The notes under the pieces are model-generated. The model worked only from the letters and a program-made list of their open reading frames with translations, had not been told where the DNA came from and searched no databases. A stretch of 42,276 nucleotides of DNA, taken from the NCBI GenBank assembly GCA_018606725.1, contig JAGYID010000011.1, positions 1 to 42,276 on the forward strand, written 5' to 3'. The DNA is from Acidobacteriota bacterium (lineage in GTDB: Bacteria; Acidobacteriota; Polarisedimenticolia; Gp22-AA2). Below are positions 27,826-39,219 of the stretch, one piece after another (position 1 is the first letter of the stretch; each line of letters begins with the position of its first letter). The position numbers were made by a program, and so were the translations under genes.

Positions 27826-28109
27826 CCGATCACTTTCGGGACCTTGAAGTAACCGCGGTCGGTCTCGGGGGCGTTGGCGAGCGCCTGCTCGTGCGTGGCC
27901 GGCGGCCGCAGCGCGTCGTCGCGCAGCGCGTGCGCCGCCGCGTTGACATGCGAGGTCGGCTCGATGGCGTCGGTCTTCAACCGCTCGAGCTGCGCCACGT
28001 AGTCGAGGATGGCGCTGAGCTGCCGCGTGAAGCGCTCGATTTCCGCTTCGCCGAATTCCAGGTTGGCGAGGCCGGCGATGTGCCGGACGTCCTTCGTGCT
28101 GATCGCCAT
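27822..28109 (-). CDS. gatC: Asp/Glu-tRNA amidotransferase subunit C (ORF open to 29000; ATG at 28109)
   Basis: [55 protein letters not shown]...FKVPKVIG; 4-bp overlap with gatA. Confidence 0.95.
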   Translation of the reverse strand: MAISTKDVRHIAGLANLEFGEAEIERFTRQLSAILDYVAQLERLKTDAIEPTSHVNAAAHALRDDALRPPATHEQALANAPETDRGYFKVPKVIG

Positions 28110-28157
28110 CGATTCTCCGGGCGGATTATACCCGACCGACGTGTGATAGCTTTCTCG

Positions 28158-29135
28158 ATGATGCGCGCGCACTGCTCCGCCCGGAGATTGGCGCTGGTCG
28201 TGGCGCTGCTCACCGGCGCGGCGACGCCGGCTCCATCGCCCGCCCCCGTCGCGAGGCCGGCGCCCGTCCCCGAACCGGCGTCGCCCCCGGCCGCGCGCGC
28301 CCTGCGCCTCGACATCGAGACGATCGCCGTCGATCGGCGCGGCACCTGGAGCGTCGGCACCGACGCGGCCGACATCTTCCCCGGGCGCGCCGGCCTCCTC
28401 AAACGGAGCGCCACGCTCATGAGCCGCGCCGACGAGCGCCGCCGGGAGATCGTCGATCTGGCGGTGCGGGTCACCCCCGACCGGGCTCCCGGCGTCGCCT
28501 GTCTCCTGAAGCTGGAGACCGAGGTGCAACACGTGGTCGCCGGGGTCGGGCCGGCCCGCCAGGGGACCGCGGCCCCCGAGCGCCGGAACCTGTCCGTCCC
28601 CGTCCTGCCCGATGAGGAGAAGCTCATCGAGGTCTATGCGTCGTCGACCACCAACAGCCGCCTGGCCCTGAAGATCCGCTGCGGCGAAGCCTCGTCGACC
28701 GCTGACATGGAATCGCGCTTCGTCGATTTCAATCTGAGCTTGTCGCGCGCCGACGGCGACGAGCCGCTGCAGCCGTTCAAGGACAACATCATCAGGGCGG
28801 CGATCGGCGCCGAGGCCGCCAATTCCTTCTCGGTGAACGTCACGCTGGAGCCGGGGGAGAAAACCGGCAAGCGCTACCGCCGAGAGGCGCTCGAGGTGAC
28901 TCTGGTGCCGCAGTTGATCTCCGGCGGCCGATTGCAGCTCCTGGTCCGCCTGCGTGGCGATCTGACCACGGTGTCCGCCGAGGCGGCGCCCGCCGTCCAT
29001 CCGATCGCGCGGGAGGAGACCTTCGTCGTATCCTCCGGCGAAAACGTTCCGATCGAGGTCGACTGCGCGTCGTCCGATCCCGGCGAAGGATGGACGCGCG
29101 TGCGCTACAAGATTGACGTCGCGAGCCGCTTCTGA
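28158..29135 (+). CDS. Predicted secreted/lipoprotein-like protein of unknown function
   Basis: N-terminal hydrophobic segment MMRAHCSARRLALVVALLTGAATPAPSPAP followed by a Pro/Ala linker and beta-rich domain. Confidence 0.6.
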   Translation: MMRAHCSARRLALVVALLTGAATPAPSPAPVARPAPVPEPASPPAARALRLDIETIAVDRRGTWSVGTDAADIFPGRAGLLKRSATLMSRADERRREIVDLAVRVTPDRAPGVACLLKLETEVQHVVAGVGPARQGTAAPERRNLSVPVLPDEEKLIEVYASSTTNSRLALKIRCGEASSTADMESRFVDFNLSLSRADGDEPLQPFKDNIIRAAIGAEAANSFSVNVTLEPGEKTGKRYRREALEVTLVPQLISGGRLQLLVRLRGDLTTVSAEAAPAVHPIAREETFVVSSGENVPIEVDCASSDPGEGWTRVRYKIDVASRF

Positions 29136-29201
29136 CGATCCGGGGGCCGGTCCCGGCTCAATCCGAACGTGCGCCTCCGCCGAACTCCAATAATTCGTAG
29201 A

Positions 29202-29231
29202 TTGACTTCAACCTCTTCGCCAGTCTAAAGT
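29202..29231 (+). promoter_or_regulatory. Candidate sigma70 promoter for the histidine kinase operon
   Basis: TTGACT, 18-nt spacer, TAAAGT in a locally AT-richer stretch upstream of 29299. Confidence 0.45.
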
Positions 29232-29298
29232 AAGCCTCCCTTACGGAGCCGGGCACGTTCACCTTCACGCCCCGCTCATCCAAGAATTTGAAAATCGA

Positions 29299-32108
29299 AT
29301 GAGACGAACACTCACCATCGCCGCATTCCTGCTCCTGCTGCTCTGGGGGGCGTTCTCCTTTCACGTTCAAGTCTCCCAGACGGCGCCGGACACCGGCGTC
29401 GAGTGGGTCGACACATCGCGCGGCGTCGTCGCCGACGCGGTCATCCCGCGGACCCCCGCCTGGAAGGGAGGGTTGCGGCCGGGAGATCGTCTGCGCGCCA
29501 TCGACGAGCGCCCGGTGACGTCGGCGCTGGCGGCGGAGGACGCGGCCTGGGGCGAACCGGCCGGCAGCACGCTGGACTATCGCGTCGTGCGGGATGGCGA
29601 GGAGGCGTTGTTCGAGATCAGGCCGGAATGGGTCGGCGGCGGCAACCCGGTCTATTACTACCTGTCGATCGTCGCCCTGGCCTTCCTCGGCGTCGGCTTC
29701 GTCGTCTGGCTGCGCGCCGGCCGCGCGCGCGCCGCCAGGCCGTTCGGGCTCCTGTGCCAGTCGATGTTCCTCGTCCTGGTTCTGGCCCCGACCGCCGGCC
29801 GGGTCGGGCTGCTCGACTGGGTCGACGCGTGGGGCTTCCTCCTGGCGCGACTGCTGGCACCCGCCCTGTTCCTGAACATCTGCTGGGCGCTGGGCGACGA
29901 GGATCGCAGCGCCGAGCGCAGCAGGTTGAGGCTGGCGTTGCTGTATCTGCCGGCGCTGCTGCTCGTCGCCTTCAATCTCTATCTGCTGCCGTTCAAGGGC
30001 GTGTACCGCTTCCCCGACCCGGCCGAGGCGATTCGCTGGAGGAACCGGGCCGAGCAGCTGTACATGGCCTCCTTCATCGTCGCCGGGATCGTGCGGGCGG
30101 TGCGTTCCTACATGGCCGCGGCGCGCCTGTCGACCCGCTGGCAGTTGAAATGGATGGCGTGGGGCATCCTGGTCGGTTTCCTGCCGGCGGCCCTCTTCTA
30201 CCTGGTGCCGAGGGCGCTCAACATCCGGATCGGCGGCTGGAGCGACCTGTCGGTCCTGCCGATGGCGCTGATCCCGCTGGCGTTCGCGGCCGCCATCGTC
30301 CGCTACCGGCTCCTCGACCTCGACATCTTCCTCAAGCGCGGCATCGTGGCGACGAGCCTGTTGCTGATCGCCGGCGTCACCTACGCCGCCTCGTACGTGG
30401 TCATGGACCGGGCGGTCGGCGGGATCACGCCGCGTGGCCTCAACCTGTCGCTGATCCTGACCATCTTCCTGATGGTCATTTTTTACCCGCGACTGCACCG
30501 GCGGATGAAGGCGGTGGTGGACCAGTTCTTCTATCGCGAACGCTATGACTACCGCCGCACCCTCACCGAGTTCGGCGAGGCGCTCAACCGCGAGCTGAGC
30601 CTCGAGGCGCTGCGACGCAAGTTCACCAGTCGCGTCGAGCGCACGTTCGGGCTGGACCGCGCGCACGTGTTCGTCCGCGACGCCGGGGGACGGGAGCTGG
30701 CCGGTGGTCCTCCCGACCGCAGCATCCGCCTCGACGACCCGCTGCAGGCGATGCTCGCCGGCGTCGACTATCTGTCGCTGCGGGATCACCCGGGCGCGGC
30801 CGAAACCGAGACCGGGGCATGGCTCCTGGAGAGCCTCGGGCTCGAGTACCTCCTGCCGATGACCGTCGAGGGCACGATCGTGGCGGTCCTCGGGGTCGGA
30901 ACCCCGCATGGCGGCGAGCCGCTCAACACCGAGGACCTGGACCTGATGATCTCGCTCTGCCGTCACGCCGCGGTGGCATTCGAGGGCGCCCGGCTCTACA
31001 CCGCCCTGCACGGGAAGGTTCGCGAGGTCGAGGCGCTCAAGGAGTTCAACGAGAGCATCCTGGAGAGCAGCCGCGTCGGCATCCTGGTGACCGACTCGGA
31101 CGGGCGCGTCGTGGGTGTCAACCGCGCCTTCGAGCACCTTTACGGGGCCGGTCGCGATCAAGTCATCGGCCACACGCTGTCCCAGGTGATGCCCGCCGGG
31201 GTCTTCACGCTGGCGAGCGACGAGAAGACGCTCCTGACCGGTGAAGGGTTGCCGGAGGAGGGGATCAAGGTGTACCGCTCGTCGCTGCGCACCCGCGACG
31301 ACCGCAGGCTCCTCGTCAACCTGACGCAGGCATCGCTGCGCGACCCGGACGGCCGGCCGCGGGGACGGGTCATCACCGTCGACGACGTCACCGAGCAGGT
31401 GGGGCGCGAGCAGGAGCTGCAACGGCGCGAGCATCTCGCATCCATCGGACTGCTGGCCTCCGGTGTGGCGCACGAGGTGAATACGCCGCTCACCGGGATC
31501 TCCTCCTACGCGCAGATTCTCCTGGAGCAGCACCGGCCGGAGGATCCGGAATATCCGATCCTGAAGAAGATCGAACAACAGGCGTTCCGAGCCGCCGGCA
31601 TCGCCTCGAGCCTGCTGAACTTCTCGCGCCAGCAGGAAGGTGACTACGAGCCGCTCGATGCGGGCGCGATGGTCGCCGAGACGCTGGAGCTTTTCGAGCC
31701 GCACCTGAGGGGCAGGCGGATCCATCTCGAGCGGCAGATCGCGTCCCCCCTGCCGCGCATCAGCGGCAACCGCGGCCGGCTCCAGCAGGTGTTGATGAAC
31801 CTGCTGTTGAACGCGGTCGATGCAATGCCGCAGGGCGGGACGGTCACCGTCCGCGCCGCCCAGCAGGCCGGCAGGGTGCGCCTCGAGGTCTCCGACACGG
31901 GCGTCGGCATTGCGCCCGAGCATCTCGAAAAGATCTACGACCCGTTCTTCACCACCAAACCACGCGGCGAGGGGACCGGCCTCGGACTGTCGGTGTCCTA
32001 CGGGATCGTCAAGGAACACGCCGGCACGCTGGCGGTCGAAAGCAACCCGGGCGAAGGGGCCCGGTTCACGATCAGCCTGCCGGCGACCCGGGAGCGGAGG
32101 GCGCTGGC

Positions 32109-32112
<4 letters not shown>
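29299..32112 (+). CDS. Membrane sensor histidine kinase: PDZ, multi-TM, GAF, PAS, HisKA, HATPase_c
   Basis: VIPRTPAWKGGLRPGDRLRAIDERPV (PDZ-like); several TM segments; LVTDSDGRVVGVNRAFEHLYG (PAS); GVAHEVNTPLTGISSYAQILLEQH (H-box); VLMNLLLNAVDAMPQGGTV, DTGVGIAPEHLEKIYDPFFTTKPRGEGTGLGLSVSYGIV. Confidence 0.92.
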
Positions 32113-33557
<1,445 letters not shown>

Positions 33558-33633
33558 GCCCGGACAAGGCCGGTGATTCGAGCTCGACCCCTGTCTGCTG
33601 CTTAAAGGTCGCAAGGGGGGCTGAATCAATCCC

Positions 33634-33661
33634 TTGACAGGTCAACACTTGACGGTAGAAT
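33634..33661 (+). promoter_or_regulatory. Sigma70-type promoter P1 upstream of the TonB receptor
   Basis: TTGACA, 16-nt spacer, TAGAAT. Confidence 0.55.
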
Positions 33662-33741
33662 TACGACCGCGCAAGGGGAAACGTTTGAAGGCCCTGCAAT
33701 GGGTTCCTGAGGATGGGTGGCACCTTGGTCGGCGGTATCCC

Positions 33742-33771
33742 TTGACAGGTTCCCCGTGGCTTCTCTAGACT
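33742..33771 (+). promoter_or_regulatory. Sigma70-type promoter P2 upstream of the TonB receptor
   Basis: TTGACA, 18-nt spacer, TAGACT; shares the 14-nt box ATCCCTTGACAGGT with P1. Confidence 0.55.
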
Positions 33772-33858
33772 CAAAAGCGTCCGTCACAAATCAGTGCGTT
33801 CTGGATTGGCCGGTGCATAGCCAGGTCTAAGCGTCATCAAGGCCCAGCCCGGAGGTCT

Positions 33859-36800
33859 ATGTTCATGATGATCAGGCGACCACTCCTCCTGCTGTTCGCC
33901 GGCGCCATCCTCTTCGCCGTGTCGTCCCTCCCCGCCTCCGCCCAGGCCCCGACCGGGCTGAAGGGAACCATCGTCGACAAGGACGGCCAGCCGTTGCCGA
34001 CAGCGCGGGTGACGATCACGAATGCCGCGCTGAGCGTCAACACCGCGGCGATCGCCGACGCCAAGGGCGAGTTCCGCGTCGTGCCGCTGCCCCCGGGGAA
34101 GGGCTACCAGATCGAGGTTGCCTTCCCCGGCATGTCGAAGATCGTTCTGTCGGACATCGAGATCGTGACCGGGCGGGTGACCGCCGTGCCGGTCACCTTG
34201 CGTCCGGGGTCGGAAATGGTCGAGCGGATGAAGGTCACCGCCACCACCGACGTCGTCAACACCGAGCAGGTCACGACGCAAACCAACTTCACCTCCGAAT
34301 TCATCGACGCCCTGCCGATCCTCGGCCGGAACTACCAGGACGTCCTGACCCTCGCCCCCGGTGTCAGTGATGACGATGGCGACGGCAATGTCAACATCCA
34401 CGGCGCCCGTGACGTCGACGTCGTGACGCTTGTCGACGGCGTGTCAACGGTCGACCCGTACACCGGCAAGGTGGGTCAGCAGCTCAACATCGACTCGATC
34501 CAGGAGATCGAGGTGAAGACCTCTGGTGCCGATGCCTCGTTCGGCCGCGCGCAGGGAGGATTCGTCAACGTCATCACCAAGTCCGGCGGCAACGAATTCG
34601 AGGGCAACTTCAAGTTCTTCTGGCGCAGCAACATTCTTGACGGCGATGGCGCCGGCATCGACGACCCGAAGTTGCACGGCGGCCTGGGCGAGCTCGGTCT
34701 GCGGGACCTGAAATTCAACGACTTCACTCCGTTCCTGTCGCTGGGCGGCCCGATCAAGAAGGACAAGGCCTGGTACTTCTTCACCGGAGAGTACATCCAG
34801 ATCCAGGAGCCGGTGAACGCGCTGACGCAGGCGTTCGTCCGCAGCACGAAGGAAGTGCGTCTGTTCGGCAAGGTGTCCTGGGACATGTCGACCAACCACA
34901 AGCTGGTGTTCACGGCCACCGTCGATCCGCAGACTTACGACAACCAGGGGATCGATTCGTTCACCAACCTCGAATCCGGATGGACGGACAAGGAGGGGGG
35001 GCTGAACCTGACGCTCAAGGAGACGGCGGTCTTCAGCCCGAACGTCTTCCTGGAAAGCACCCTGCAACACTTCAGCAACAATCCGAGGGTCATCCCGACG
35101 CTCGACCCGGACACGAACGGCAACGGCATCCTGTTCATCGACCGGGACAACAACGGGTTCATCGACGCGTCCGAGAGGGACCCGGGCGAGGACTTCGACC
35201 GCGACGGCAAGTTCGACGTCTTCGAGGATGTGAACGGCAACGGCATTCTGGACGCGACATCCGGCGAAGACCGGGACCTGGACATGCGGCTTACACCGTC
35301 TTCGAGAGACGGCGTCGGCGGGGGCTGCGAAGGCGCGACGCGCGAGGACGTCGATTGCGACGGAAACCCCGATTGGCGCAACGAGGATAAGAACGGCAAC
35401 GGCATCTGGGAGCCGGACCCGGAGCATGGCGAGGATTTCGACGGCGATCGGCATTTCGACGTGATCGAGGAGGACCTCAATCAAAACGGCGTGCTCGATG
35501 AAGGGGAAGACACGAACGAAAACCGTCATCTCGATACGTCGATCAAGGCGTGCGCCGAACCGACCCCCGCGTGCCAGATGATCGTTTACCAGGCCTACAT
35601 CGAGGATCGGAACAGAAATAGGGAGCTCGACGACCGACCGGTGGTCGCTCCCGGCGACTCATTCCCGGATGGCATCCCTCCTGGATCCGCGATCCCCGAG
35701 CCGTACACCTATCCGTATGGACATCAGACTCCGATCAGCCCGGACTCCGATTACTCCGAGGATCAGAACACCCTGAGAGTGACCGGGCCGTACAACTTCA
35801 CGCAGGACGCGACAGGGTCGCGCATCTCGCTGCGCGAGGATCTGACGCTCTTCGTCCCGGACTGGAATGGCCAGCACGACATGCGGTTTGGCGGGGTCAT
35901 CGAGCGCGAAGGGTTCAATCGGGACTCGCTGGCGCGCCCGCAGATCTTCCCGCACGCCAAGCCGCCCACCGCCGGGAGCGTGTTCCTCCCGACCATCGGC
36001 GCGCAGGTCTACACCTCGATTGAAGCGACCAATGAAGCCACCTCCACCAGTTTCGGGGTGTACGTGCAGGACACCTACAAGCCGATGCCGAACCTGACGC
36101 TGGTCGTCGGCGTGCGGTTCGACCGCGAGGCGACCGACTCGTACGGATACACGCCCTTCGATCCGGTGGCGCAGAGAGAACTTTACGACAAGGTGTGGAA
36201 TCTGGGGGGTGGCGAGCGTGGTCAGGAGGATGCGACCGTCGGTAACAACGACGGCCTCCAGAGCCAGGGGTGGTGCTCGGATCCGCTGTTCAGGGACTAC
36301 TCCAACGCCTGTTCGGCCGATAATTTCACTGACCAGAATGACGAAATCCTTTCCAACCTGAGCGAGCTGAAGCGAATCGCCACCTCGCGCCTGACTCAGC
36401 ACCACTATGCGGCGGCCCTCGCCGCAGACAGCCTGGCGGCTCTGTTTCCAAGGGCCGTCGTCACCGACCCTGTCACCGGGCAGAAGTACATCGACCGCGA
36501 GATCCTGCGGACCCTCGGCGCCGCGACCTTCCAGGAGAGAGAGGCCTTCCGCCTCACCAACAACAACTTCGCGCCGCGCCTGGCGATCTCCTGGGACCCC
36601 TGGGCCGATTCGAAGACCAAGGTGTTCGCCAACTGGAGCCGTTACTATGACAAGCTGTTCCTCAACGCGGTCACCCTCGAGGAAGGGCCGGATCCAATCT
36701 TCCGCTATTACATCAAGGACTCGGTCGGCGTGACCGCGTCGGGCATCCCGACCAACGGCATCGGGGCACCAATCACCAAGGCCCCCCCGGACGCCTACCA

Positions 36801-37746
36801 GATCGATCGCGGTCTTCAAACGCCGTTCTCCGACGAGTTCACCATGGGGTTCGAACGGGAAATCGCGCCGGAAGTGTCGCTCCGGATCACCTACATCAAC
36901 AGGAAATATCGCCAGCAGCTCCAGGACCGTGACATCAACCACTCGATCCGCCGGGGAGGCGCCGACAATCACGTCCTGGACCAGATCGGCACGACCGTGC
37001 CGGGGGGGAGCGGCGGGGCGGCGTCGAGGAACCCGGATTTCTATCCCGACCTCTACATCCACAACTTCTTCTTCAATGGGATCTATCGGCTCGGCAACTA
37101 CAACGACGCCAAGTACAGCGGCCTCGAATTCCAGGTCAGCAAGAGACTGAGCCGGAAGTGGCAGATGGACGCCTCGTACACGTACGCCCGCGCCATCGGC
37201 TCGGCCGAGGACTTCACGTCGACGCTCGGCGACGACCCCGCATCCCAGGGCTGGGAGTACGGATACCTCAACTACGACCAGCGGCACTCGATCAAGTTCA
37301 ATGCGGTGACCTACCTGCCCAAGGACTGGCAGATCGGCGGCGCGATCGGCTGGTCGTCCGGATACCCCTACGCGGCGATTTCGACCTTCCTGGCGACCGA
37401 CAACTACGATTACCCGCACTCGAGGACCCTGTTCGGTTACATCCCGCCGAATGTCCAGGACGATCCGGAAATCCCGGGTCAGAAGAAGTACGTGTTCCGC
37501 TTCGAGCGGCGCAACTCCAGGCGGAACCAGCCCATCCTGAACATCGATCTGAATGCCCAAAAGGCATTCGTTCTCGGAAAGCTGAACTCCAAGGTGTTCT
37601 TCACGGTCGCCAACCTGCTCAACACCGACCACCTCCGGATCCATACCTTCGAGCCCACGGCTCCCGATCGCGGCGGGGCGCTGCAGACGGATGCGGAGAG
37701 AGACTTCGGACGGCGTTTCGAGGTCGGATTCCAGCTCGAGTTCTAG
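33859..37746 (+). CDS. TonB-dependent outer membrane receptor (Oar-like; N-terminal carboxypeptidase regulatory-like domain) with a calcium-loop-rich insertion
   Basis: Signal peptide; GLKGTIVDKDGQPLPTARVTITN...; plug-like segment with FGRAQGGFVNVITKSGGNEFEG; C-terminal barrel ending RRFEVGFQLEF; multiple D-x-D/N-x-[DN]-G loops at ~35095-35640. Confidence 0.88.
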   Translation: MFMMIRRPLLLLFAGAILFAVSSLPASAQAPTGLKGTIVDKDGQPLPTARVTITNAALSVNTAAIADAKGEFRVVPLPPGKGYQIEVAFPGMSKIVLSDIEIVTGRVTAVPVTLRPGSEMVERMKVTATTDVVNTEQVTTQTNFTSEFIDALPILGRNYQDVLTLAPGVSDDDGDGNVNIHGARDVDVVTLVDGVSTVDPYTGKVGQQLNIDSIQEIEVKTSGADASFGRAQGGFVNVITKSGGNEFEGNFKFFWRSNILDGDGAGIDDPKLHGGLGELGLRDLKFNDFTPFLSLGGPIKKDKAWYFFTGEYIQIQEPVNALTQAFVRSTKEVRLFGKVSWDMSTNHKLVFTATVDPQTYDNQGIDSFTNLESGWTDKEGGLNLTLKETAVFSPNVFLESTLQHFSNNPRVIPTLDPDTNGNGILFIDRDNNGFIDASERDPGEDFDRDGKFDVFEDVNGNGILDATSGEDRDLDMRLTPSSRDGVGGGCEGATREDVDCDGNPDWRNEDKNGNGIWEPDPEHGEDFDGDRHFDVIEEDLNQNGVLDEGEDTNENRHLDTSIKACAEPTPACQMIVYQAYIEDRNRNRELDDRPVVAPGDSFPDGIPPGSAIPEPYTYPYGHQTPISPDSDYSEDQNTLRVTGPYNFTQDATGSRISLREDLTLFVPDWNGQHDMRFGGVIEREGFNRDSLARPQIFPHAKPPTAGSVFLPTIGAQVYTSIEATNEATSTSFGVYVQDTYKPMPNLTLVVGVRFDREATDSYGYTPFDPVAQRELYDKVWNLGGGERGQEDATVGNNDGLQSQGWCSDPLFRDYSNACSADNFTDQNDEILSNLSELKRIATSRLTQHHYAAALAADSLAALFPRAVVTDPVTGQKYIDREILRTLGAATFQEREAFRLTNNNFAPRLAISWDPWADSKTKVFANWSRYYDKLFLNAVTLEEGPDPIFRYYIKDSVGVTASGIPTNGIGAPITKAPPDAYQIDRGLQTPFSDEFTMGFEREIAPEVSLRITYINRKYRQQLQDRDINHSIRRGGADNHVLDQIGTTVPGGSGGAASRNPDFYPDLYIHNFFFNGIYRLGNYNDAKYSGLEFQVSKRLSRKWQMDASYTYARAIGSAEDFTSTLGDDPASQGWEYGYLNYDQRHSIKFNAVTYLPKDWQIGGAIGWSSGYPYAAISTFLATDNYDYPHSRTLFGYIPPNVQDDPEIPGQKKYVFRFERRNSRRNQPILNIDLNAQKAFVLGKLNSKVFFTVANLLNTDHLRIHTFEPTAPDRGGALQTDAERDFGRRFEVGFQLEF

Positions 37747-37765
37747 TCACGTCGCCCGCCTTCGA

Positions 37766-37794
37766 TTGACAGCCGGAGACCGCCGGGGTAGATT
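37766..37794 (+). promoter_or_regulatory. Sigma70-type promoter for cysS
   Basis: TTGACA, 17-nt spacer, TAGATT. Confidence 0.65.
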
Positions 37795-37827
37795 CGCCGG
37801 TCCGCTCCGCCGGCTGGAGACACGTCG

Positions 37828-39219
37828 TTGCGCCTGTTCAATACGCTGACCCGCCGCGAGGAAGAGTTTGTCCCGCTGCGGCCCGGCGAGGTCCGCCTGT
37901 ACACGTGCGGTCCCACCGTCTACGATTACGCGCACATCGGCAACTTCCGCACCTACCTGTGGGAGGACCTGCTGCGCCGGGTTCTCGAGTACCGCGGCCA
38001 TCGCGTGACGCAGGTCATGAACCTGACCGACGTCGATGACAAGACGATCGCCAACGCCTGCGCGGCCGGTCTGGAGCTCGACGACTACACCCGAACTTTC
38101 ATCGATGCCTTCTTCGAGGATCTCGACGCGCTCGGCATCGAGCGCGCCGAGCATTACCCGCGGGCGACCCGCCACATCCCGGAGATGGTCGCGCTCGTCA
38201 AGCGCCTCAAGGACCGGGGGCACCTCTACGAGAGCCGGGGATCGCTCTACTTCAAGATCGACACATTCCCGGGCTACGGCCGGCTCTGCGGCCTCGATCC
38301 CGGATGCGCCGGGGGGCGGTCGCGTATCGAGAGCGACGAGTACGACAAGGACGATCCGCGCGACTTCGCCGTCTGGAAGATGCGCAAGGAAGGCGAGCCA
38401 TTCTGGGACACCGAGCTCGGCGCGGGCCGCCCCGGCTGGCACCTGGAGTGCTCGGCGATGTCGATGAAATACCTCGGCGAGACCTTCGACATCCACACCG
38501 GCGGCGTTGACAACATCTTCCCGCATCACGAGAACGAGATCGCCCAGAGCGAGGCGGCGACCGGGGTGCCGTTCGTGCGCTACTGGCTGCACGCGGCCCA
38601 CCTGGTCGTGGACGGCGAGAAGATGTCGAAGTCGAAGGGGAACTTCCATACTCTGCGTGCCCTCATCAAGCGTGGATACGACCCCCGCGTCATCCGCTAC
38701 ATGCTGCTGTCGGTGCATTACCGCAAGCCGCTGAACTTCACGTTCGAGGGGCTCGGTCAGTGTCAGGCGGCGCTCGATCGCCTCGATGATCTGGTGGACC
38801 GTCTTGAGGGAGGGGGGTTTTCCGCCGGGGGCGATCCGGAGTTCATCAACGCGGCCTCGGAGGCGCGGCGGATCATGGGCGAGGCGCTCGATGACGATCT
38901 GAACACCGCCGGCGCCCTGGCGCCGCTCTTCGATCTCGTCCGGGACGCCAACACGCGGCTCGACGCGGGCCGGTTCGCCCTTGACGATGTCGCGGCGCTG
39001 CGCGAAACGCTGCACTTCTTCAGGGCCGTCTTCGGCATCGAGCCGGGCCGGCGCGCCGCGCTCGACCGCGAGGTCGAGGCGTTGATCAAAAAGCGTGCCG
39101 AGGCGCGCGCCCGCAGGGACTTCGCGGAAGCCGACCGAATAAGGAAGGCGCTCACCGACCGGGGGGTCGTTCTCGAAGACACGCCTCAGGGCGTGCGCTG
39201 GAAGGTGCGCGGGTGCTGA
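37828..39219 (+). CDS. cysS: Cysteinyl-tRNA synthetase (TTG start)
   Basis: RLFNTLTRREEEFVPL, LYTCGPTVYDYAHIGNFRTYLWEDLLRR, NLTDVDDKTI, WHLECSAMSMKYLGETFDIHTGGVDNIFPHHENEIAQSEA, KMSKSKGNF. Confidence 0.97.
   Translation: MRLFNTLTRREEEFVPLRPGEVRLYTCGPTVYDYAHIGNFRTYLWEDLLRRVLEYRGHRVTQVMNLTDVDDKTIANACAAGLELDDYTRTFIDAFFEDLDALGIERAEHYPRATRHIPEMVALVKRLKDRGHLYESRGSLYFKIDTFPGYGRLCGLDPGCAGGRSRIESDEYDKDDPRDFAVWKMRKEGEPFWDTELGAGRPGWHLECSAMSMKYLGETFDIHTGGVDNIFPHHENEIAQSEAATGVPFVRYWLHAAHLVVDGEKMSKSKGNFHTLRALIKRGYDPRVIRYMLLSVHYRKPLNFTFEGLGQCQAALDRLDDLVDRLEGGGFSAGGDPEFINAASEARRIMGEALDDDLNTAGALAPLFDLVRDANTRLDAGRFALDDVAALRETLHFFRAVFGIEPGRRAALDREVEALIKKRAEARARRDFAEADRIRKALTDRGVVLEDTPQGVRWKVRGC

Noticed and set aside
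29158-32019. 953-aa minus-strand ORF
   Set aside because: Antisense to a clear histidine kinase; only its last ~45 codons outside the kinase gene deserve attention and are reported separately.
33719-33735. Possible sigma54 promoter (TGGCAC...) before the TonB receptor
   Set aside because: The -24-like TGGCAC is present but the downstream half (TCGGC) does not match TTGC at the right spacing.
33558-33858. Riboswitch in the TonB receptor leader
   Set aside because: Looked for cobalamin and cyclic-di-GMP type conserved boxes; none recognisable by eye.
35095-35640. Possible nucleotide tandem repeat in the TonB gene
   Set aside because: The periodicity is in protein motifs with differing codons, not a DNA-level tandem repeat, so it is treated as a domain insertion.
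35659-37644. 661-aa minus-strand ORF
   Set aside because: Antisense to the TonB receptor; no recognisable motifs.
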